Positions 15,884 through 25,856 of a DNA stretch of 64,000 bases are shown in pieces. Both the position numbers and the translations under genes were made by a program. Numbering within the stretch: the stretch's first letter is position 1; every line of letters begins with the position of its first letter. Origin of the DNA: Thermosediminibacter oceani DSM 16646 (GTDB taxonomy: Bacteria; Bacillota; Thermosediminibacteria; Thermosediminibacterales; Thermosediminibacteraceae); contig NC_014377.1 of assembly GCF_000144645.1 (NCBI RefSeq), forward strand, positions 1,426,001-1,490,000, in the 5' to 3' direction. The notes beneath the pieces are model-generated. The model ran no database searches. It was not told the origin of the DNA and saw only the letters and a program-made list of their open reading frames with translations.

Positions 15884-17143
15884 TTATTTTTGAACTACAA
15901 CCCGGCCTTTTTTTATAACCGTCCTGACCAGGTTTACCCCGTAATGGTAGAATATAAAATCTAGGTCGGGGGCATCCCATATAACTATATCGGCCTGCTT
16001 CCCAACCTCAATGGTGCCGATAGTCGACGCTCTATTTACGGCTGCTGCTGAGTTTAACGTGACTGCCGTCAGCACTTCTTCCGGTGTCATCCTGTACTTT
16101 AGACAGGCAATGTTCATCACCAGCTGCAGCGACTCGGTCGGTGAAGAACCGGGGTTAAAATCGGTGGCAAGCGCTACGGGGATGCCGGCCTCTATTATAG
16201 TCCTGGCGCGAGCGAAGGATTCTCCGAGGTAAAAGGACGTCCCGGGAAGTAAGACGGCAATAGTCCCCGCTTCTGCCATCGCTCTGATGCCTTCATCGGT
16301 AGCGTAGATAAGGTGTTCTGCCGATAGAGCTCCCACCTCTGCAGCGAGTTTTGCGCCGCCCATCGGTGTGATTTCATCGGCGTGAAGCTTCGGTATGAGC
16401 CCGTGCGCTTTGCCGCTTTCTAATATGTATCTGGACTCTTCGATATCGAAAACGCCTTCTTCGCAGAACACATCGCAAAACTCCGCCAGCTTATCCCGGG
16501 CTACCCTGGGTATCATTTCCTCCACGATCAGCCTGATGTATTCTTTCTTGTTTTCCCTGTACTCCTCGGGAACTGCATGGGCTCCCATAAAAGTGGGCAC
16601 CACATCCAGAGGGTGACACCTGTTCAGTTCCCTTATAGCTGCCAGGGATTTGAGTTCATCTTTCAGGTTTAGTCCGTAACCGCTCTTTGCTTCGCAGGTG
16701 GTCGTCCCGTGTTCGAGCATGCGATCGAGAGACTTCATGCCGTTTGAAACGAGTTCTTCCAGAGAGGCCTTCCTGGTATTCCTGACGGTGCTGAGAATTC
16801 CGCCCCCCATCTTGAGTATCTCCAGGTATTTCATGCCTTTGAGCTTGAGGGAAAGCTCCTTCTGGCGCCATCCCGAAAAAATGAGGTGAGTATGCGGGTC
16901 TACAAGGCCGGGGGTAACCAGTTTGCCCCCGGCATCAATTACCACCGTCTTTTCCCCGAGAGTAATGTGGACAAGATTTTCCGCGCTGCCCACACCGGTA
17001 ATTACACCGTCTTTTACGGCAATAAAAGCGTCTTTGATAAGCTTAATATCGCCCTGCCGGTTTCCACCTACAGGGCAATTCCCTACCGGCGTTGCCAGAA
17101 CTCCTATGTTTTTTATTAGAAGGTCGGGATTGGTCATGCTCAC
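15884..17143 (-). CDS. hutI: Imidazolonepropionase
   Basis: HutI opens the imidazolone ring to give N-formimino-L-glutamate, the third step of histidine degradation. It is a metal-dependent amidohydrolase: the HTH pair is in VDPHTHLIFSG (about residue 86) and further metal ligands are in PKLHADE and ATDFNPG. The length (419 aa) is normal. It lies 14 bases after ftcD, in pathway order with its neighbours. Confidence 0.95.
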   Translation of the reverse strand: MSMTNPDLLIKNIGVLATPVGNCPVGGNRQGDIKLIKDAFIAVKDGVITGVGSAENLVHITLGEKTVVIDAGGKLVTPGLVDPHTHLIFSGWRQKELSLKLKGMKYLEILKMGGGILSTVRNTRKASLEELVSNGMKSLDRMLEHGTTTCEAKSGYGLNLKDELKSLAAIRELNRCHPLDVVPTFMGAHAVPEEYRENKKEYIRLIVEEMIPRVARDKLAEFCDVFCEEGVFDIEESRYILESGKAHGLIPKLHADEITPMGGAKLAAEVGALSAEHLIYATDEGIRAMAEAGTIAVLLPGTSFYLGESFARARTIIEAGIPVALATDFNPGSSPTESLQLVMNIACLKYRMTPEEVLTAVTLNSAAAVNRASTIGTIEVGKQADIVIWDAPDLDFIFYHYGVNLVRTVIKKGRVVVQK

Positions 17144-17157
17144 CCTCCATAAAACCT

Positions 17158-18060
17158 TTATTCTGCAATAAGATAATTTTCAAGTATCTGCTTGCTGTCA
17201 TCGAAATTTTCCAGCTGCAGGTAGTATTTTGCCACATCGATAAGGGCTTTCATCGGTGTTATGCCGACGATTTCGCTTCCAATAATGTCTACACCGTACC
17301 TCCTGGCCTCTATCCTGATCAGCTCGAAAGCCCTGTAAAGGGCGGTCTTCTCGTAATTAGTCATGTTCATGGAGACCTGGGCGATATTTCTATCCTCCAG
17401 CATTACGCCTATAGCCTTGACGTTTTTCAGGCCGCCTCCGCTCTCCCGGATGACCTTGGCTATGTTTTTTGCGATGTTAACATCCGAAGTGTTTAAATTC
17501 ACATTATAAGCGATCAGCGGCATCCTGGCACCTACCGCCACCGCACCGGCGGTCGGATGTATTTCGGGTTTTCCAAAGTCGGGGGCCCAGGCAGGGTCCT
17601 TTATCTTTTTCGCCATGCCTTCGAATTCGCCGCGCCTGATATCGGCCAGGTTTTTCCGTTCGGGCCTCGTCGCCGATTCTTCATACAAAAACACCGGTAT
17701 CGAAAGCTCTCCCGCAATCCTTTCGCCGACTTCGCGGGAAATCTGCACGCATTCCTCCATCGTTATGCCTTTAACGGGCACGAAGGGTATTACGTCAACC
17801 GCTCCCATCCTCGGGTGTTCGCCTTTATGCTTTGTCATGTCAATAAGCTGGGCTGCCTTTGACGCGGAAGCAAAGGCAGCCTCTTTCACGGCGTCGGGGT
17901 CACCGACAAAGGTAAAAACGCTCCTGTTATGGCTCTCGTCCGAAGAAAAATCCAGAAGCCGTACGCCTTTCACGGACCTAATGGCGTCAGCTATGGCCTC
18001 TATCACCTCTTTTCTTCTTCCCTCGCTGAAATTTGGTATGCATTCCACAAGCTTGGCCAT
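17158..18060 (-). CDS. ftcD: Glutamate formimidoyltransferase
   Basis: This enzyme moves the formimino group from formiminoglutamate to tetrahydrofolate, leaving glutamate. The N-terminal ECIPNFSEGR motif (residues 6-15) and HNRSVFTFVG (about 44-53) are family marks. At 300 aa it is the transferase only; the cyclodeaminase is encoded separately by fchA. It lies 16 bases after hutU. Confidence 0.94.
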   Translation of the reverse strand: MAKLVECIPNFSEGRRKEVIEAIADAIRSVKGVRLLDFSSDESHNRSVFTFVGDPDAVKEAAFASASKAAQLIDMTKHKGEHPRMGAVDVIPFVPVKGITMEECVQISREVGERIAGELSIPVFLYEESATRPERKNLADIRRGEFEGMAKKIKDPAWAPDFGKPEIHPTAGAVAVGARMPLIAYNVNLNTSDVNIAKNIAKVIRESGGGLKNVKAIGVMLEDRNIAQVSMNMTNYEKTALYRAFELIRIEARRYGVDIIGSEIVGITPMKALIDVAKYYLQLENFDDSKQILENYLIAE

Positions 18061-18076
18061 GAATTTTGCCTCCTTT

Positions 18077-19726
18077 TTACTTCAACATCGGCATTTTTAT
18101 GCCTTTTTCCTTTGCAGTCCTTATGGCTATTTCGTAACCTGCATCGGCGTGGCGCATTACGCCGGTCCCGGGGTCGTTATTGATCACCCTGGAAATCCTG
18201 AACGCGGCGTCGTCGGTGCCGTCGGCTACTACGACTACTCCAGCGTGGATGGAGTATCCGATACCTACACCGCCGCCGTGGTGCACAGAAACCCAGGTGG
18301 CACCCGACGCTACGTTGAGCAGCGCGTTCAGGATAGGCCAGTCGGCTATGGCGTCGCTGCCGTCCTTCATAGCCTCGGTCTCCCTGTATGGAGAAGCGAC
18401 GGAACCCGTATCGTGATGGTCTCTACCTATGACTATGGGTGCCGAGAGTTCGCCTTTTCTCACCATCTCATTGAACGCCAGAGCTGCTTTTGCCCGTTCG
18501 CCATACCGCAGCCAGCAGATCCTCGCCGGAAGGCCCTGGAAGGCAACCCGCTCCCTTGCCAGCTTAATCCAGCGGGCCAGGTGTTTATCTTCTGGGAAGA
18601 GTTCAAGCACCTTCTCATCAGTTTTGTAAATGTCTTCCGGATCTCCGGAAAGGGCCGCCCAGCGGAAGGGACCGCTTCCCTCGGAAAACAGGTCTCTTAT
18701 GAACTCAGGTACATAACCGAGAATGTCAAAGGCATCGGTTACTCCCTGGTCATAAGCCTGGCGCCTTATGTTATTGCCGTAATCGAACACCACTGCGCCG
18801 CGCTTTTTCATCTCCAGCATCGCCCTGACGTGAATCGCCATGCTCTCCTTGGCTTTCGCGATGTACTTTTGTGGATCGGTCTTCCTGAGTTCGACGGCTT
18901 CCTCAAGGGTCATGCCTGCGGGAACGTATCCGTTCAACGGGTCGTGGGCGGAAGTCTGGTCGGTCACCACATCGGGTATTATACCCCTGCGCAACAGTTC
19001 CAGGTGCACCTCTGCTGCATTGCCCACAAGTCCGATGGAAATGGCCCTGCCCTCTTCTTTTGCTTTGAGAGCCATGCTAATAGCCTCATCCAGGTCTTCC
19101 ACCATGACGTCGCAGTACCTGGTTTTAATCCTCTTTTCTATCCTGCTCCTGTCCACTTCTACGACCAGTGCCACACCTTCGTTCATGGTGATAGCAAGAG
19201 GCTGAGCTCCGCCCATGCCACCCATACCAGCGGTCAGGACCAGTTTGCCTTTTAGCGATCCACCGAAATATTTGTTAGCGCATGCGGCAAAGGTCTCGTA
19301 GGTGCCCTGCACTATGCCCTGGGTGCCTATATATATCCAGCTGCCGGCGGTCATCTGGCCGTACATGGTGAGTCCTTTTTTCTCCAGCTCCCAGAAATTT
19401 TCCCAAGTAGCCCATGCGGGAACCAGCATGGCATTCGATATGAGCACCCTGGGAGCCATCGGGTGGGTTTTGAATATCCCCACCGGTTTTCCCGACTGAA
19501 TGAGCAGGGTCTCATCATTTTCCAGGTTCCTCAGAGATTCAACTATTTTGTCAAAACATTCCCAGTTTCTCGCGGCCTTACCGGCTCCCCCGTATACAAT
19601 AAGTTCGTCGGGGTTTTCAGCCACTTCAGGATCGAGATTGTTCATAAGCATTCTCAAGGCAGCTTCTTGCTGCCAGCTCTTGCAGGAAATCTCTTTGCCC
19701 CTCGGGGCGCGTATTACCCTTTTCAT
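18077..19726 (-). CDS. hutU: Urocanate hydratase
   Basis: HutU turns urocanate into imidazolonepropionate with a tightly bound NAD+ that acts as electrophile. The NAD loop GMGGMGGAQ is near residue 171 and the conserved [12 protein letters not shown] segment near residue 265. The length (549 aa) is typical. A 144-base gap to hutH holds no recognised signal besides its ribosome site. Confidence 0.95.
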   Translation of the reverse strand: MKRVIRAPRGKEISCKSWQQEAALRMLMNNLDPEVAENPDELIVYGGAGKAARNWECFDKIVESLRNLENDETLLIQSGKPVGIFKTHPMAPRVLISNAMLVPAWATWENFWELEKKGLTMYGQMTAGSWIYIGTQGIVQGTYETFAACANKYFGGSLKGKLVLTAGMGGMGGAQPLAITMNEGVALVVEVDRSRIEKRIKTRYCDVMVEDLDEAISMALKAKEEGRAISIGLVGNAAEVHLELLRRGIIPDVVTDQTSAHDPLNGYVPAGMTLEEAVELRKTDPQKYIAKAKESMAIHVRAMLEMKKRGAVVFDYGNNIRRQAYDQGVTDAFDILGYVPEFIRDLFSEGSGPFRWAALSGDPEDIYKTDEKVLELFPEDKHLARWIKLARERVAFQGLPARICWLRYGERAKAALAFNEMVRKGELSAPIVIGRDHHDTGSVASPYRETEAMKDGSDAIADWPILNALLNVASGATWVSVHHGGGVGIGYSIHAGVVVVADGTDDAAFRISRVINNDPGTGVMRHADAGYEIAIRTAKEKGIKMPMLK

Positions 19727-19870
19727 TTTTTATACCTCCCTATAATTTTTTATTATTATATTTCTCGTTTTATTTTTCTTACCCTTCGTAAAAATTCATC
19801 GAAACATGGAATTTTTTGCTGAGCTTGAACCAACTTCAGCACGAGCATTGCCGCTAGAGGCTTTTGCTCA

Positions 19871-21412
19871 TTAATACAATGGACCGATTTCATTTTCTAC
19901 CCTCTTTACCAGTTCTCCGCTTCGTATAAGCTCTGACAATATTTTTACGTCACCGCTCAGAACTCTATCTTCTTCAACGGCGGCCACGAGCTCCCTTACC
20001 GCCTCATAGGCTAGGGCGGTACCTTTACCCAGACTGCCTTTGTCCCCCATCTTTTCAAACCTGAGATCAATAGCCTGTGCCGCACATAAAAGCTCTATAG
20101 CCAGCACGTTCCTGGTATTTTCCACTATCATCATGGCCTTTCGCGCGGCGATGGTCCCCATGCTCACATGATCCTCCTGATTGGCCGATGATGGTATGGA
20201 ATCCACGCTCGCTGGAGAAGCCAGGGTCTTGTTCTCGGATACCAGGGCTGCCGCCGTATACTGGCTTATCATAAGACCCGAATTGAGACCTCCTTCTTTT
20301 GTCAAAAACGCGGGCAAACCTTCGTTTAAATAGGGATTTACCAGTCTTTCTATTCTCCGTTCGGAAATGTTCGCCAACTCTGATACCGCAATTCCCATAT
20401 AATCCATGTTTATCGCCACCGGCTGGCCGTGGAAATTTCCTCCGGAAATAACCTGTTCTTCATCGGGGAAAATCAGCGGATTGTCCGTTGCCGAGTTTAT
20501 CTCTATTTCTAAAACGTGCCTGACATGGCGTAGCGCGTCCTTTGTCGCCCCGTGGACCTGGGGAATACATCTTAACGCATACGCATCCTGCACTTTCAGT
20601 TCCCCCTGACGGGTTACCAGGGTACTCCCCTCGATAAGCCGCGCCATATTCCTCGCGCATTCGACCTGCCCAGGATGGGGCCTTGCCGTATGAATTTTTT
20701 CATCAAAAGCGTCTACTATTCCGTTCAGAGCCTCAAAGGTCAAGGCTCCGCAGATATCAGCCGCTTTCGAAAGGTTAAACGCTTCCACCAGGGCAATACA
20801 ACCTATTGCCGACATCGCCTGGGTCCCGTTGACGAGCGCGAGCCCCTCCTTGGCTTCCAGCACTAACGGTTTTATCCCAGCCAGTTCCAGAGCCCTTCCT
20901 CCGGGAAGAACCTTGCCTTCATAAATAGCCTCACCTTCGCCCAGCATAACCAGTACCATGTGGGCTAAGGGCACCAGGTCTCCGCTGGCTCCGAGCGAAC
21001 CCTGACATGGGACTAGAGGCGTAACTCCTTTATTCAACATTTCAACTAATGTCATCAGGGTAGAAAGCCTTACTCCCGAGTATCCCTTTGCAAGGGCATT
21101 AATCCTGAGCAGCATCATTGCCCTTACTACTTCTTCGGGAAAGTAATCCCCGACTCCTACCGAATGGCTTCTTATGAGATTTATCTGCAGTTTTTTAACG
21201 TCTTCCCTCGAGACAACCACATTACAAAATTTTCCAAACCCCGTTGTAACGCCGTAGACTACTTCCCCTCTTTCTATCATGTTTTCCACATATCTTCTTG
21301 AATGCTCGATTTTTTCTTTGGATTCTGCCGAAAGTTCCACCTTTTCGCCTTTAATTGCCACTCTTGCCACATCTTCTATACTGAGATTATTTCCATTTAC
21401 TATCATATCCAT
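19871..21412 (-). CDS. hutH: Histidine ammonia-lyase
   Basis: HutH removes ammonia from histidine to give urocanate, the first step of the pathway. The self-formed MIO cofactor comes from Ala-Ser-Gly in GASGDLVPLAHM (about residue 142). The length (513 aa) is normal. A GGGAGGCG site precedes the ATG. It is the first enzyme gene after the symporter and a long hairpin. Confidence 0.95.
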   Translation of the reverse strand: MDMIVNGNNLSIEDVARVAIKGEKVELSAESKEKIEHSRRYVENMIERGEVVYGVTTGFGKFCNVVVSREDVKKLQINLIRSHSVGVGDYFPEEVVRAMMLLRINALAKGYSGVRLSTLMTLVEMLNKGVTPLVPCQGSLGASGDLVPLAHMVLVMLGEGEAIYEGKVLPGGRALELAGIKPLVLEAKEGLALVNGTQAMSAIGCIALVEAFNLSKAADICGALTFEALNGIVDAFDEKIHTARPHPGQVECARNMARLIEGSTLVTRQGELKVQDAYALRCIPQVHGATKDALRHVRHVLEIEINSATDNPLIFPDEEQVISGGNFHGQPVAINMDYMGIAVSELANISERRIERLVNPYLNEGLPAFLTKEGGLNSGLMISQYTAAALVSENKTLASPASVDSIPSSANQEDHVSMGTIAARKAMMIVENTRNVLAIELLCAAQAIDLRFEKMGDKGSLGKGTALAYEAVRELVAAVEEDRVLSGDVKILSELIRSGELVKRVENEIGPLY

Positions 21413-21465
21413 CGCCTCCCATTATATTTTTTATCGGTGTAATCCTTTAACATCATAAAAGTCCC

Positions 21466-21536
21466 TAAAAAGTCGTTAAGGGAACCACCTTCGAAGTTCG
21501 ATGATAGCCTCGAACTTCAAAGGAAGGTTCCCTTAA
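21466..21536 (-). terminator. Long hairpin between the symporter and hutH
   Basis: An 11-bp outer stem (21476-21486 with 21526-21536), a 4-bp middle stem and a 9-bp inner stem (21493-21501 with 21510-21518) form a 61-base hairpin. On the minus strand it is followed by CGACTTTTT, so it can act as a terminator or partial terminator that lowers hutH transcription relative to the symporter. Confidence 0.6.
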
Positions 21537-21569
21537 AAACCTATGCGTGAATAACGAAAGAATCAATTT

Positions 21570-22985
21570 TTATTTTGCCGGTTCATCAACCTTTTTTGGC
21601 TGGGTAGCTAATGAAACAATCACAAAGATTACGAGTGAAATCAATGCTGCGTAGACTTCTACCGGAGCTCCAAAATATTTATCTTTGATCTTTGTCAAAA
21701 TACCTGCGAGGGCAATTATAGAACCGGCTATTATTGATGATAAAGCGCCGGCTCTGGTGGCACCTTTCCAGAGAAGGCCACCCATAACCGGTATGAAGAC
21801 ACCTGCTGTATACATGGTATATGAATAAATCAACGCATCAATTATCCCGGGAACTTTAAGTGCAATAATCAGCGAAAGTATTCCAAGGATAAAAGTAAAA
21901 TTCCTTGACACAGCAAGGAGCCTTTTTTCTTCCTTTGCTTCATCTACATGAAAGGTTTCTACCCATAAATCCTTCACTATATGAGCGGTAGCTGCGGTGA
22001 GCAGCGAACTTGCTGTAGACATGATGGCGGCCAATATGGCTGCAAGGAATATTCCACCAACGACGGGATTCATAAGGTTTTGCAGTACCCATGGAACTGC
22101 GCTGCTAGCATCGTCTATATCCGAAAGGGCCCGCGCACCCATACCGATTATTGCTGGGAATAAGCTCAAAATTATCATCACAATACCGCCTGCTAGAGAG
22201 CCTATTTTTGCAACTTTTGAATCCCTGGCAGAAAAAAGCCTCTGATAAAAATCCTGACCAATTAGGGTGTACATGACAGTAGGAATCAAAATCCACATAA
22301 TGCTTGAAAATCCCATGCCCCATATATTAAAATACTGGTCCGTCACACCTTTATCAGCAACTAAAGACGAAAGCCCTGCCATACCACCGGCTTTTGACAA
22401 AACTATCATTGTGGCCCATACTACCCCTATGGCGGCTATTATGATTTGGATAAAATCGGTCAGGGTGTCGGCCCATAAACCTCCTACCATAGTGTAAACA
22501 ATGAAAACTATTGTTGCCAGCACGGCACCGGCATCACCCTTTATTCCGACTATGGAGAGAGCACTCTGAGTTGCAATCGTTTGAGCTGCCAGAATTCCGA
22601 TAAGTGCAACGAGCGAAAGTAGCGCTCCCAGGACTCTGACCGCTTTACCACCGTACCTGTGTTCCAGATAGTCCGGCACGGTGTATATAGCAAGATCTCT
22701 GAATTTTGAGGTAAAGAACAGGAAAAGCAGACCTACGCCGCATGATATCCCGTACCATGCTCCCGATAGCCCGTAATTATACCCGTATTCCCCTCCTCCC
22801 ATAACGGCTCCGCCGCCAAAGTGCGTTGCCACCAGCGTGGCGGTTAAAAGCCACGGGCCGAGTCTTCTACCGGCCAGCAAAAAATCCGTCATGCCTTTTA
22901 TGTAATATTTACCGCACCACCAACCTACGAATAACATACAAGCCATGTAGAGTACCAAGATAAACAAAATCATTCTTTCACCCAC
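21570..22985 (-). CDS. Sodium:solute symporter (SSS family), probably for histidine
   Basis: About 13 membrane helices with SSS-family features such as ATHFGGGAVMGGGEYGY near residue 54 and the GGLWADTLTDFIQ segment near residue 167. Such carriers import amino acids, sugars or vitamins with Na+. Its place just upstream of hutH in the same direction suggests histidine or urocanate as substrate; this is inference from context only. The ATG at 22985 follows GGGTGAAAGA. Confidence 0.82.
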   Translation of the reverse strand: MGERMILFILVLYMACMLFVGWWCGKYYIKGMTDFLLAGRRLGPWLLTATLVATHFGGGAVMGGGEYGYNYGLSGAWYGISCGVGLLFLFFTSKFRDLAIYTVPDYLEHRYGGKAVRVLGALLSLVALIGILAAQTIATQSALSIVGIKGDAGAVLATIVFIVYTMVGGLWADTLTDFIQIIIAAIGVVWATMIVLSKAGGMAGLSSLVADKGVTDQYFNIWGMGFSSIMWILIPTVMYTLIGQDFYQRLFSARDSKVAKIGSLAGGIVMIILSLFPAIIGMGARALSDIDDASSAVPWVLQNLMNPVVGGIFLAAILAAIMSTASSLLTAATAHIVKDLWVETFHVDEAKEEKRLLAVSRNFTFILGILSLIIALKVPGIIDALIYSYTMYTAGVFIPVMGGLLWKGATRAGALSSIIAGSIIALAGILTKIKDKYFGAPVEVYAALISLVIFVIVSLATQPKKVDEPAK

Positions 22986-23174
22986 TCTTTCTTTAAGTTT
23001 TAGTTTGATTTCTTTAAAACTTTGTTCTATATTTTTAATTTTCTGTAATAAAAATAAAATAATCCTTCCCTTTCGTGAAAACAGCCATGGATTGAATGAA
23101 ATTTTTAGTTATTCCAACATCAATGATATATATTCTTTAAAATAATTATTTTTTCCTGCTATTATTAATCATTT

Positions 23175-23204
23175 TTAACACATTTTATCCGACTAACATA
23201 TTAT
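23175..23204 (+). promoter_or_regulatory. Possible promoter of the peptidoglycan-binding protein
   Basis: TTAACA (23175-23180), an 18-base spacer and TATTAT (23199-23204) lie 36 bases before the GTG start. The surrounding sequence is very AT-rich, so chance matches are possible. Confidence 0.4.
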
Positions 23205-23239
23205 TATACTGCAAAAGTTTTCCAGAAGGAGGCATAGAC

Positions 23240-23476
23240 GTGCAATCCCGCCAAGCTTTTGGGTCGAGAACATTGCGCAGGGGTATGCGTGGGAAGGATG
23301 TGGCCGAACTCCAGACGAAATTACAGGCCCTTGGATATTATATGGGACCCATAGACGGCATCTTCGGCCGTTTGACCGAGATGGCCGTACGACGGCTCCA
23401 GAGGGACAATAATATAAGAGTTGATGGTATAGTGGGACCTCAAACCTACGCTATCCTGGAACAGTTAATACCTTAA
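23240..23476 (+). CDS. Small peptidoglycan-binding protein, 78 aa
   Basis: One complete PG_binding_1 repeat: LRRGMRGKDVAELQTKLQALGYYMGPIDG and the matching GPQTYAILEQL end. Stand-alone modules like this bind the cell wall or spore cortex. No signal peptide is visible, which fits action inside the sporangium but does not prove it. The start is GTG at 23240 with AGAAGGAGG upstream. It converges with sspI at a shared terminator. Confidence 0.8.
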   Translation: MQSRQAFGSRTLRRGMRGKDVAELQTKLQALGYYMGPIDGIFGRLTEMAVRRLQRDNNIRVDGIVGPQTYAILEQLIP

Positions 23477-23483
23477 AGACGAT

Positions 23484-23506
23484 GGGGTGGATCTTCCACC
23501 CCTTTA
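23484..23506. terminator. Shared terminator of two convergent spore-type genes
   Basis: GGGGTGG pairs with CCACCCC across a 5-base loop. The hairpin begins 8 bases after the stop of the rightward gene and meets the TAA of the leftward sspI gene. Confidence 0.6.
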
Positions 23507-23719
23507 TGTCCGGTTGATGGCAGCCATAATCTTGTCCATCATGCTGTTCCTCTCATTTTGGTTCGACTTCTGCCAGACCACCTCGAATAGTACGCCCATC
23601 CCTGGGAGAGCCTGTTCTTCTTTGGTCTGAATGGTTTCATTTATATACCCTTCCACCTCTTCCCTGGTGCTTCCCTCAAGGTTTTTTATCACCAGCTCCC
23701 TGATATCGAATGCTGCCAT
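23504..23719 (-). CDS. sspI: Small acid-soluble spore protein I (SspI family)
   Basis: The 71 residues match the SspI pattern: an N-terminal FDIRELVIKNLEGST segment, the central EEQALPGMGVLFEVVWQ core and a short charged tail. SspI is a minor spore-core protein that is made in the forespore in Bacillus. This supports a spore-forming host. The gene is monocistronic. Confidence 0.85.
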   Translation of the reverse strand: MAAFDIRELVIKNLEGSTREEVEGYINETIQTKEEQALPGMGVLFEVVWQKSNQNERNSMMDKIMAAINRT

Positions 23720-23786
23720 GGGCTATTCCTCCTTGGAATTTATTTTCTCAATTTATAGTTCCCTCAATTTGGGGCAAAAATACCGA

Positions 23787-23810
23787 TAAAAAAAGAGGCT
23801 TCACAGCCTC
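23787..23810 (-). terminator. Terminator of csaA
   Basis: On the minus strand GAGGCT/AGCCTC pair with a 4-base loop, followed by eight bases that are nearly all T, directly after the csaA stop. Confidence 0.8.
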
Positions 23811-24140
23811 CTAAGCAACCGGTGTACCATTTTTTACAGGCTCATCAGGTTTTAACAGTACCACATCACCTTCTTCCGGAATACCACCAAGCACCAGCAC
23901 CTCGGATTTAAAACCCGCGATAAATTTAGGGGGAAAGTTTACTACTGCGACCACTTGACGTCCAACGAGTTGTTCCGGTTTATATCTCCTTGTAATTTGG
24001 GCCGAAGAGCGTTTAATACCGATCTTACCAAAATCAATTTCTAGTTTTATTGCGGGTTTTCGTGCTTCCGGAAACGATTCTGCTTTAATTATAGTACCAA
24101 TGCGGATATCTAAATTCAAAAAATCCTCAATTGTCGCCAC
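23811..24140 (-). CDS. csaA: CsaA-like tRNA-binding (EMAP/OB-fold) protein
   Basis: A single OB-fold of the tRNA-binding type: [12 protein letters not shown] near the start, then [23 protein letters not shown]. CsaA in Bacillus has chaperone activity towards exported proteins, and the fold binds tRNA. I chose GTG at 24140 because GGAGGT lies 7 bases upstream; the ATG 15 bases earlier overlaps that site. It sits 32 bases after the LysR gene. Confidence 0.87.
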   Translation of the reverse strand: MATIEDFLNLDIRIGTIIKAESFPEARKPAIKLEIDFGKIGIKRSSAQITRRYKPEQLVGRQVVAVVNFPPKFIAGFKSEVLVLGGIPEEGDVVLLKPDEPVKNGTPVA

Positions 24141-24172
24141 GATTATTACCTCCATTTTAAGAGTATCGTAAT

Positions 24173-25072
24173 CTAAAGTTTTAAATTTATAATAAACTCT
24201 TTAAATGTGGCAGCATTAGGAGAAAGAGTCCTCCCTTTCTTGAAAACCAGGTAAAAACACCGGTGAACTTCCATGTCCCTTATACGGTAAACCCTCAGCA
24301 ATTTCATCTTTTCGTAATCCTCGACAGCCCTCCTCGATATAACGGAAACTCCGATGCCCTCTTTAACGGCCTGCTTTACCGCCTCGGAACTGCCCAGTTC
24401 CGCAACGACATTCAAATCCTCCAACCGAAAACCTCTATTTTTTAAAGCCGTTTCAAAAGTCTTTCTGGTACCGGATTTTTTTTCCCGCAGTACAAACATT
24501 TCATGCAAAAAATCGGCAATGCTTACGTAATTGTCGTTCCTCAGCGCTCTGTTCCAGTTGTTCGGCGTTATTAGCACCAGTTCATCGGAAGAAAACGGCA
24601 CAAACTGCAGGTTTTCAGCATCCGATACTGTACCTACTATTCCGAGTTCAACCGCACCTTCGGAAACCAGGCCTATCACCTCTCCGGAATCCGCCTGTCT
24701 AATTCTCAATACCACCCCCGGATACGCTCTGTTAAATTCCTTGATAACAGAGGGCAGTATATAGGCGGCCGGTATTGAACTTGCAAATATTTCTAGATCA
24801 CCTTCAACGGTTCCCAAAAACCTTTTCAATTCCAGCAGGGCCAATTCTTTAGCCGCCAGGATGTTTTTAGCTCTCTCATACATGATTCTCCCGGCCGGAG
24901 TAAGTTCAATATCCTTCCCCCGCCTGTCAAAAAGTTTTATGTCGAGTTCCTTTTCCAGGGAAATTATATGGGCGCTTATGGTGGGTTGTGTTAAAAACAA
25001 GGACTCGGCCGCTTTTGAAAAACTCCTGTATTCGGCTACCCTGACAAAGGCTTCTAACTGATGAAATTCCAC
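24173..25072 (-). CDS. LysR-family transcription regulator
   Basis: The N-terminal helix-turn-helix is clear: [28 protein letters not shown] (about residues 7-34). A two-lobed effector domain follows to residue 299. The CysB/CysL-like effector part suggests response to a small metabolite that I cannot name. The frame is open for 50 more codons upstream, but the GTG at 25072 starts the protein exactly where the family begins. The upstream part overlaps sfsA. Confidence 0.85.
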   Translation of the reverse strand: MEFHQLEAFVRVAEYRSFSKAAESLFLTQPTISAHIISLEKELDIKLFDRRGKDIELTPAGRIMYERAKNILAAKELALLELKRFLGTVEGDLEIFASSIPAAYILPSVIKEFNRAYPGVVLRIRQADSGEVIGLVSEGAVELGIVGTVSDAENLQFVPFSSDELVLITPNNWNRALRNDNYVSIADFLHEMFVLREKKSGTRKTFETALKNRGFRLEDLNVVAELGSSEAVKQAVKEGIGVSVISRRAVEDYEKMKLLRVYRIRDMEVHRCFYLVFKKGRTLSPNAATFKEFIINLKL

Positions 25073-25154
25073 GAAAATACCCCCGGATAAGTAATTTCCC
25101 CTAAAAGCTCTAATATTTAATATTATACTATTATTTGTCAGATAAAAAAATGGG

Positions 25155-25844
25155 TCATAATTCAACCGGCAATCGATTAAAAAGTAGTATCTCATTTCGG
25201 TCAACCCGGCAGTTGTAAGCAAACACCTCTACTCCAGCCTCTGCCGCTTTTCTCACTGCGTCTCCGAATTTTTTGTCCATAGAATCGTTGGGAGAAAACC
25301 TGTCCGCATCCTCCCTCTGGACTATAAAAAACACCCCGGCCCCGTAGCCTTCTTCTTTGGCTCTTATAAGTTCGAGCATGTGTTTCGTGCCCCTTTCCGT
25401 CGGGGCATCCGGAAACATGGCCCTGCCGTTTTCCACCAGAGTTACACCCTTTACCTCAATGTAATAAAAAATTTTCCCCTTGCTGCCCAGGCCGATGTCA
25501 AAACGGCTGTTACCGTATTTAACCTCGGGCTTTACGAAATCGTAATTTAAATTTAGTATCCGTTCCCTTGAAAGTTCAGAGAGCAGCAATCTAGCCGGCA
25601 AGGACGAATCCACGGAAACCAGAGTATCGCCGGTGTATACCATGATCAAATCATATGGATACTTTCTTGCGGGATTTTGAGCTTCCCTTAAAATCACCCT
25701 GGCTCCCGGGACCAGCAATTCAGCCAGCCTGCCGCTATTTGGCACGTGAACCTTATGAGACCTACTGCCGATTTTTACTGCAGCCACAAACCTGTTAAGC
25801 CTTTTTTCAAAAGTTGCTTCAATTTTGATGCCTTCTATTCTCAT
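25155..25844 (-). CDS. sfsA: SfsA homologue (nucleic-acid-binding, nuclease-like fold)
   Basis: The family marks are visible: HVPNSGRLAELLVPGA (about residues 33-48), RFDIG and YYIEVKGVTLVENG with the nuclease-like E-x-K, then FPDAPTERGTKHM. SfsA was found as a sugar-fermentation stimulation protein in E. coli; its role is still poorly defined. It lies 12 bases downstream of the membrane-protein gene. Confidence 0.92.
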   Translation of the reverse strand: MRIEGIKIEATFEKRLNRFVAAVKIGSRSHKVHVPNSGRLAELLVPGARVILREAQNPARKYPYDLIMVYTGDTLVSVDSSLPARLLLSELSRERILNLNYDFVKPEVKYGNSRFDIGLGSKGKIFYYIEVKGVTLVENGRAMFPDAPTERGTKHMLELIRAKEEGYGAGVFFIVQREDADRFSPNDSMDKKFGDAVRKAAEAGVEVFAYNCRVDRNEILLFNRLPVEL

Positions 25845-25856
25845 TGCTCTTTTCCC

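Noticed and set aside
17615-19255. A 546-codon open frame on the plus strand
   Set aside because: It lies wholly antisense to ftcD and hutU, whose products are unmistakable. It has no ribosome site and no recognisable protein sequence; it arises from the codon bias of the real genes.
21409-21430. TATAAT just before hutH, considered as a promoter
   Set aside because: It lies about 14 bases before the start codon, overlapping the ribosome-site region, so a transcript from it would lack a normal leader.
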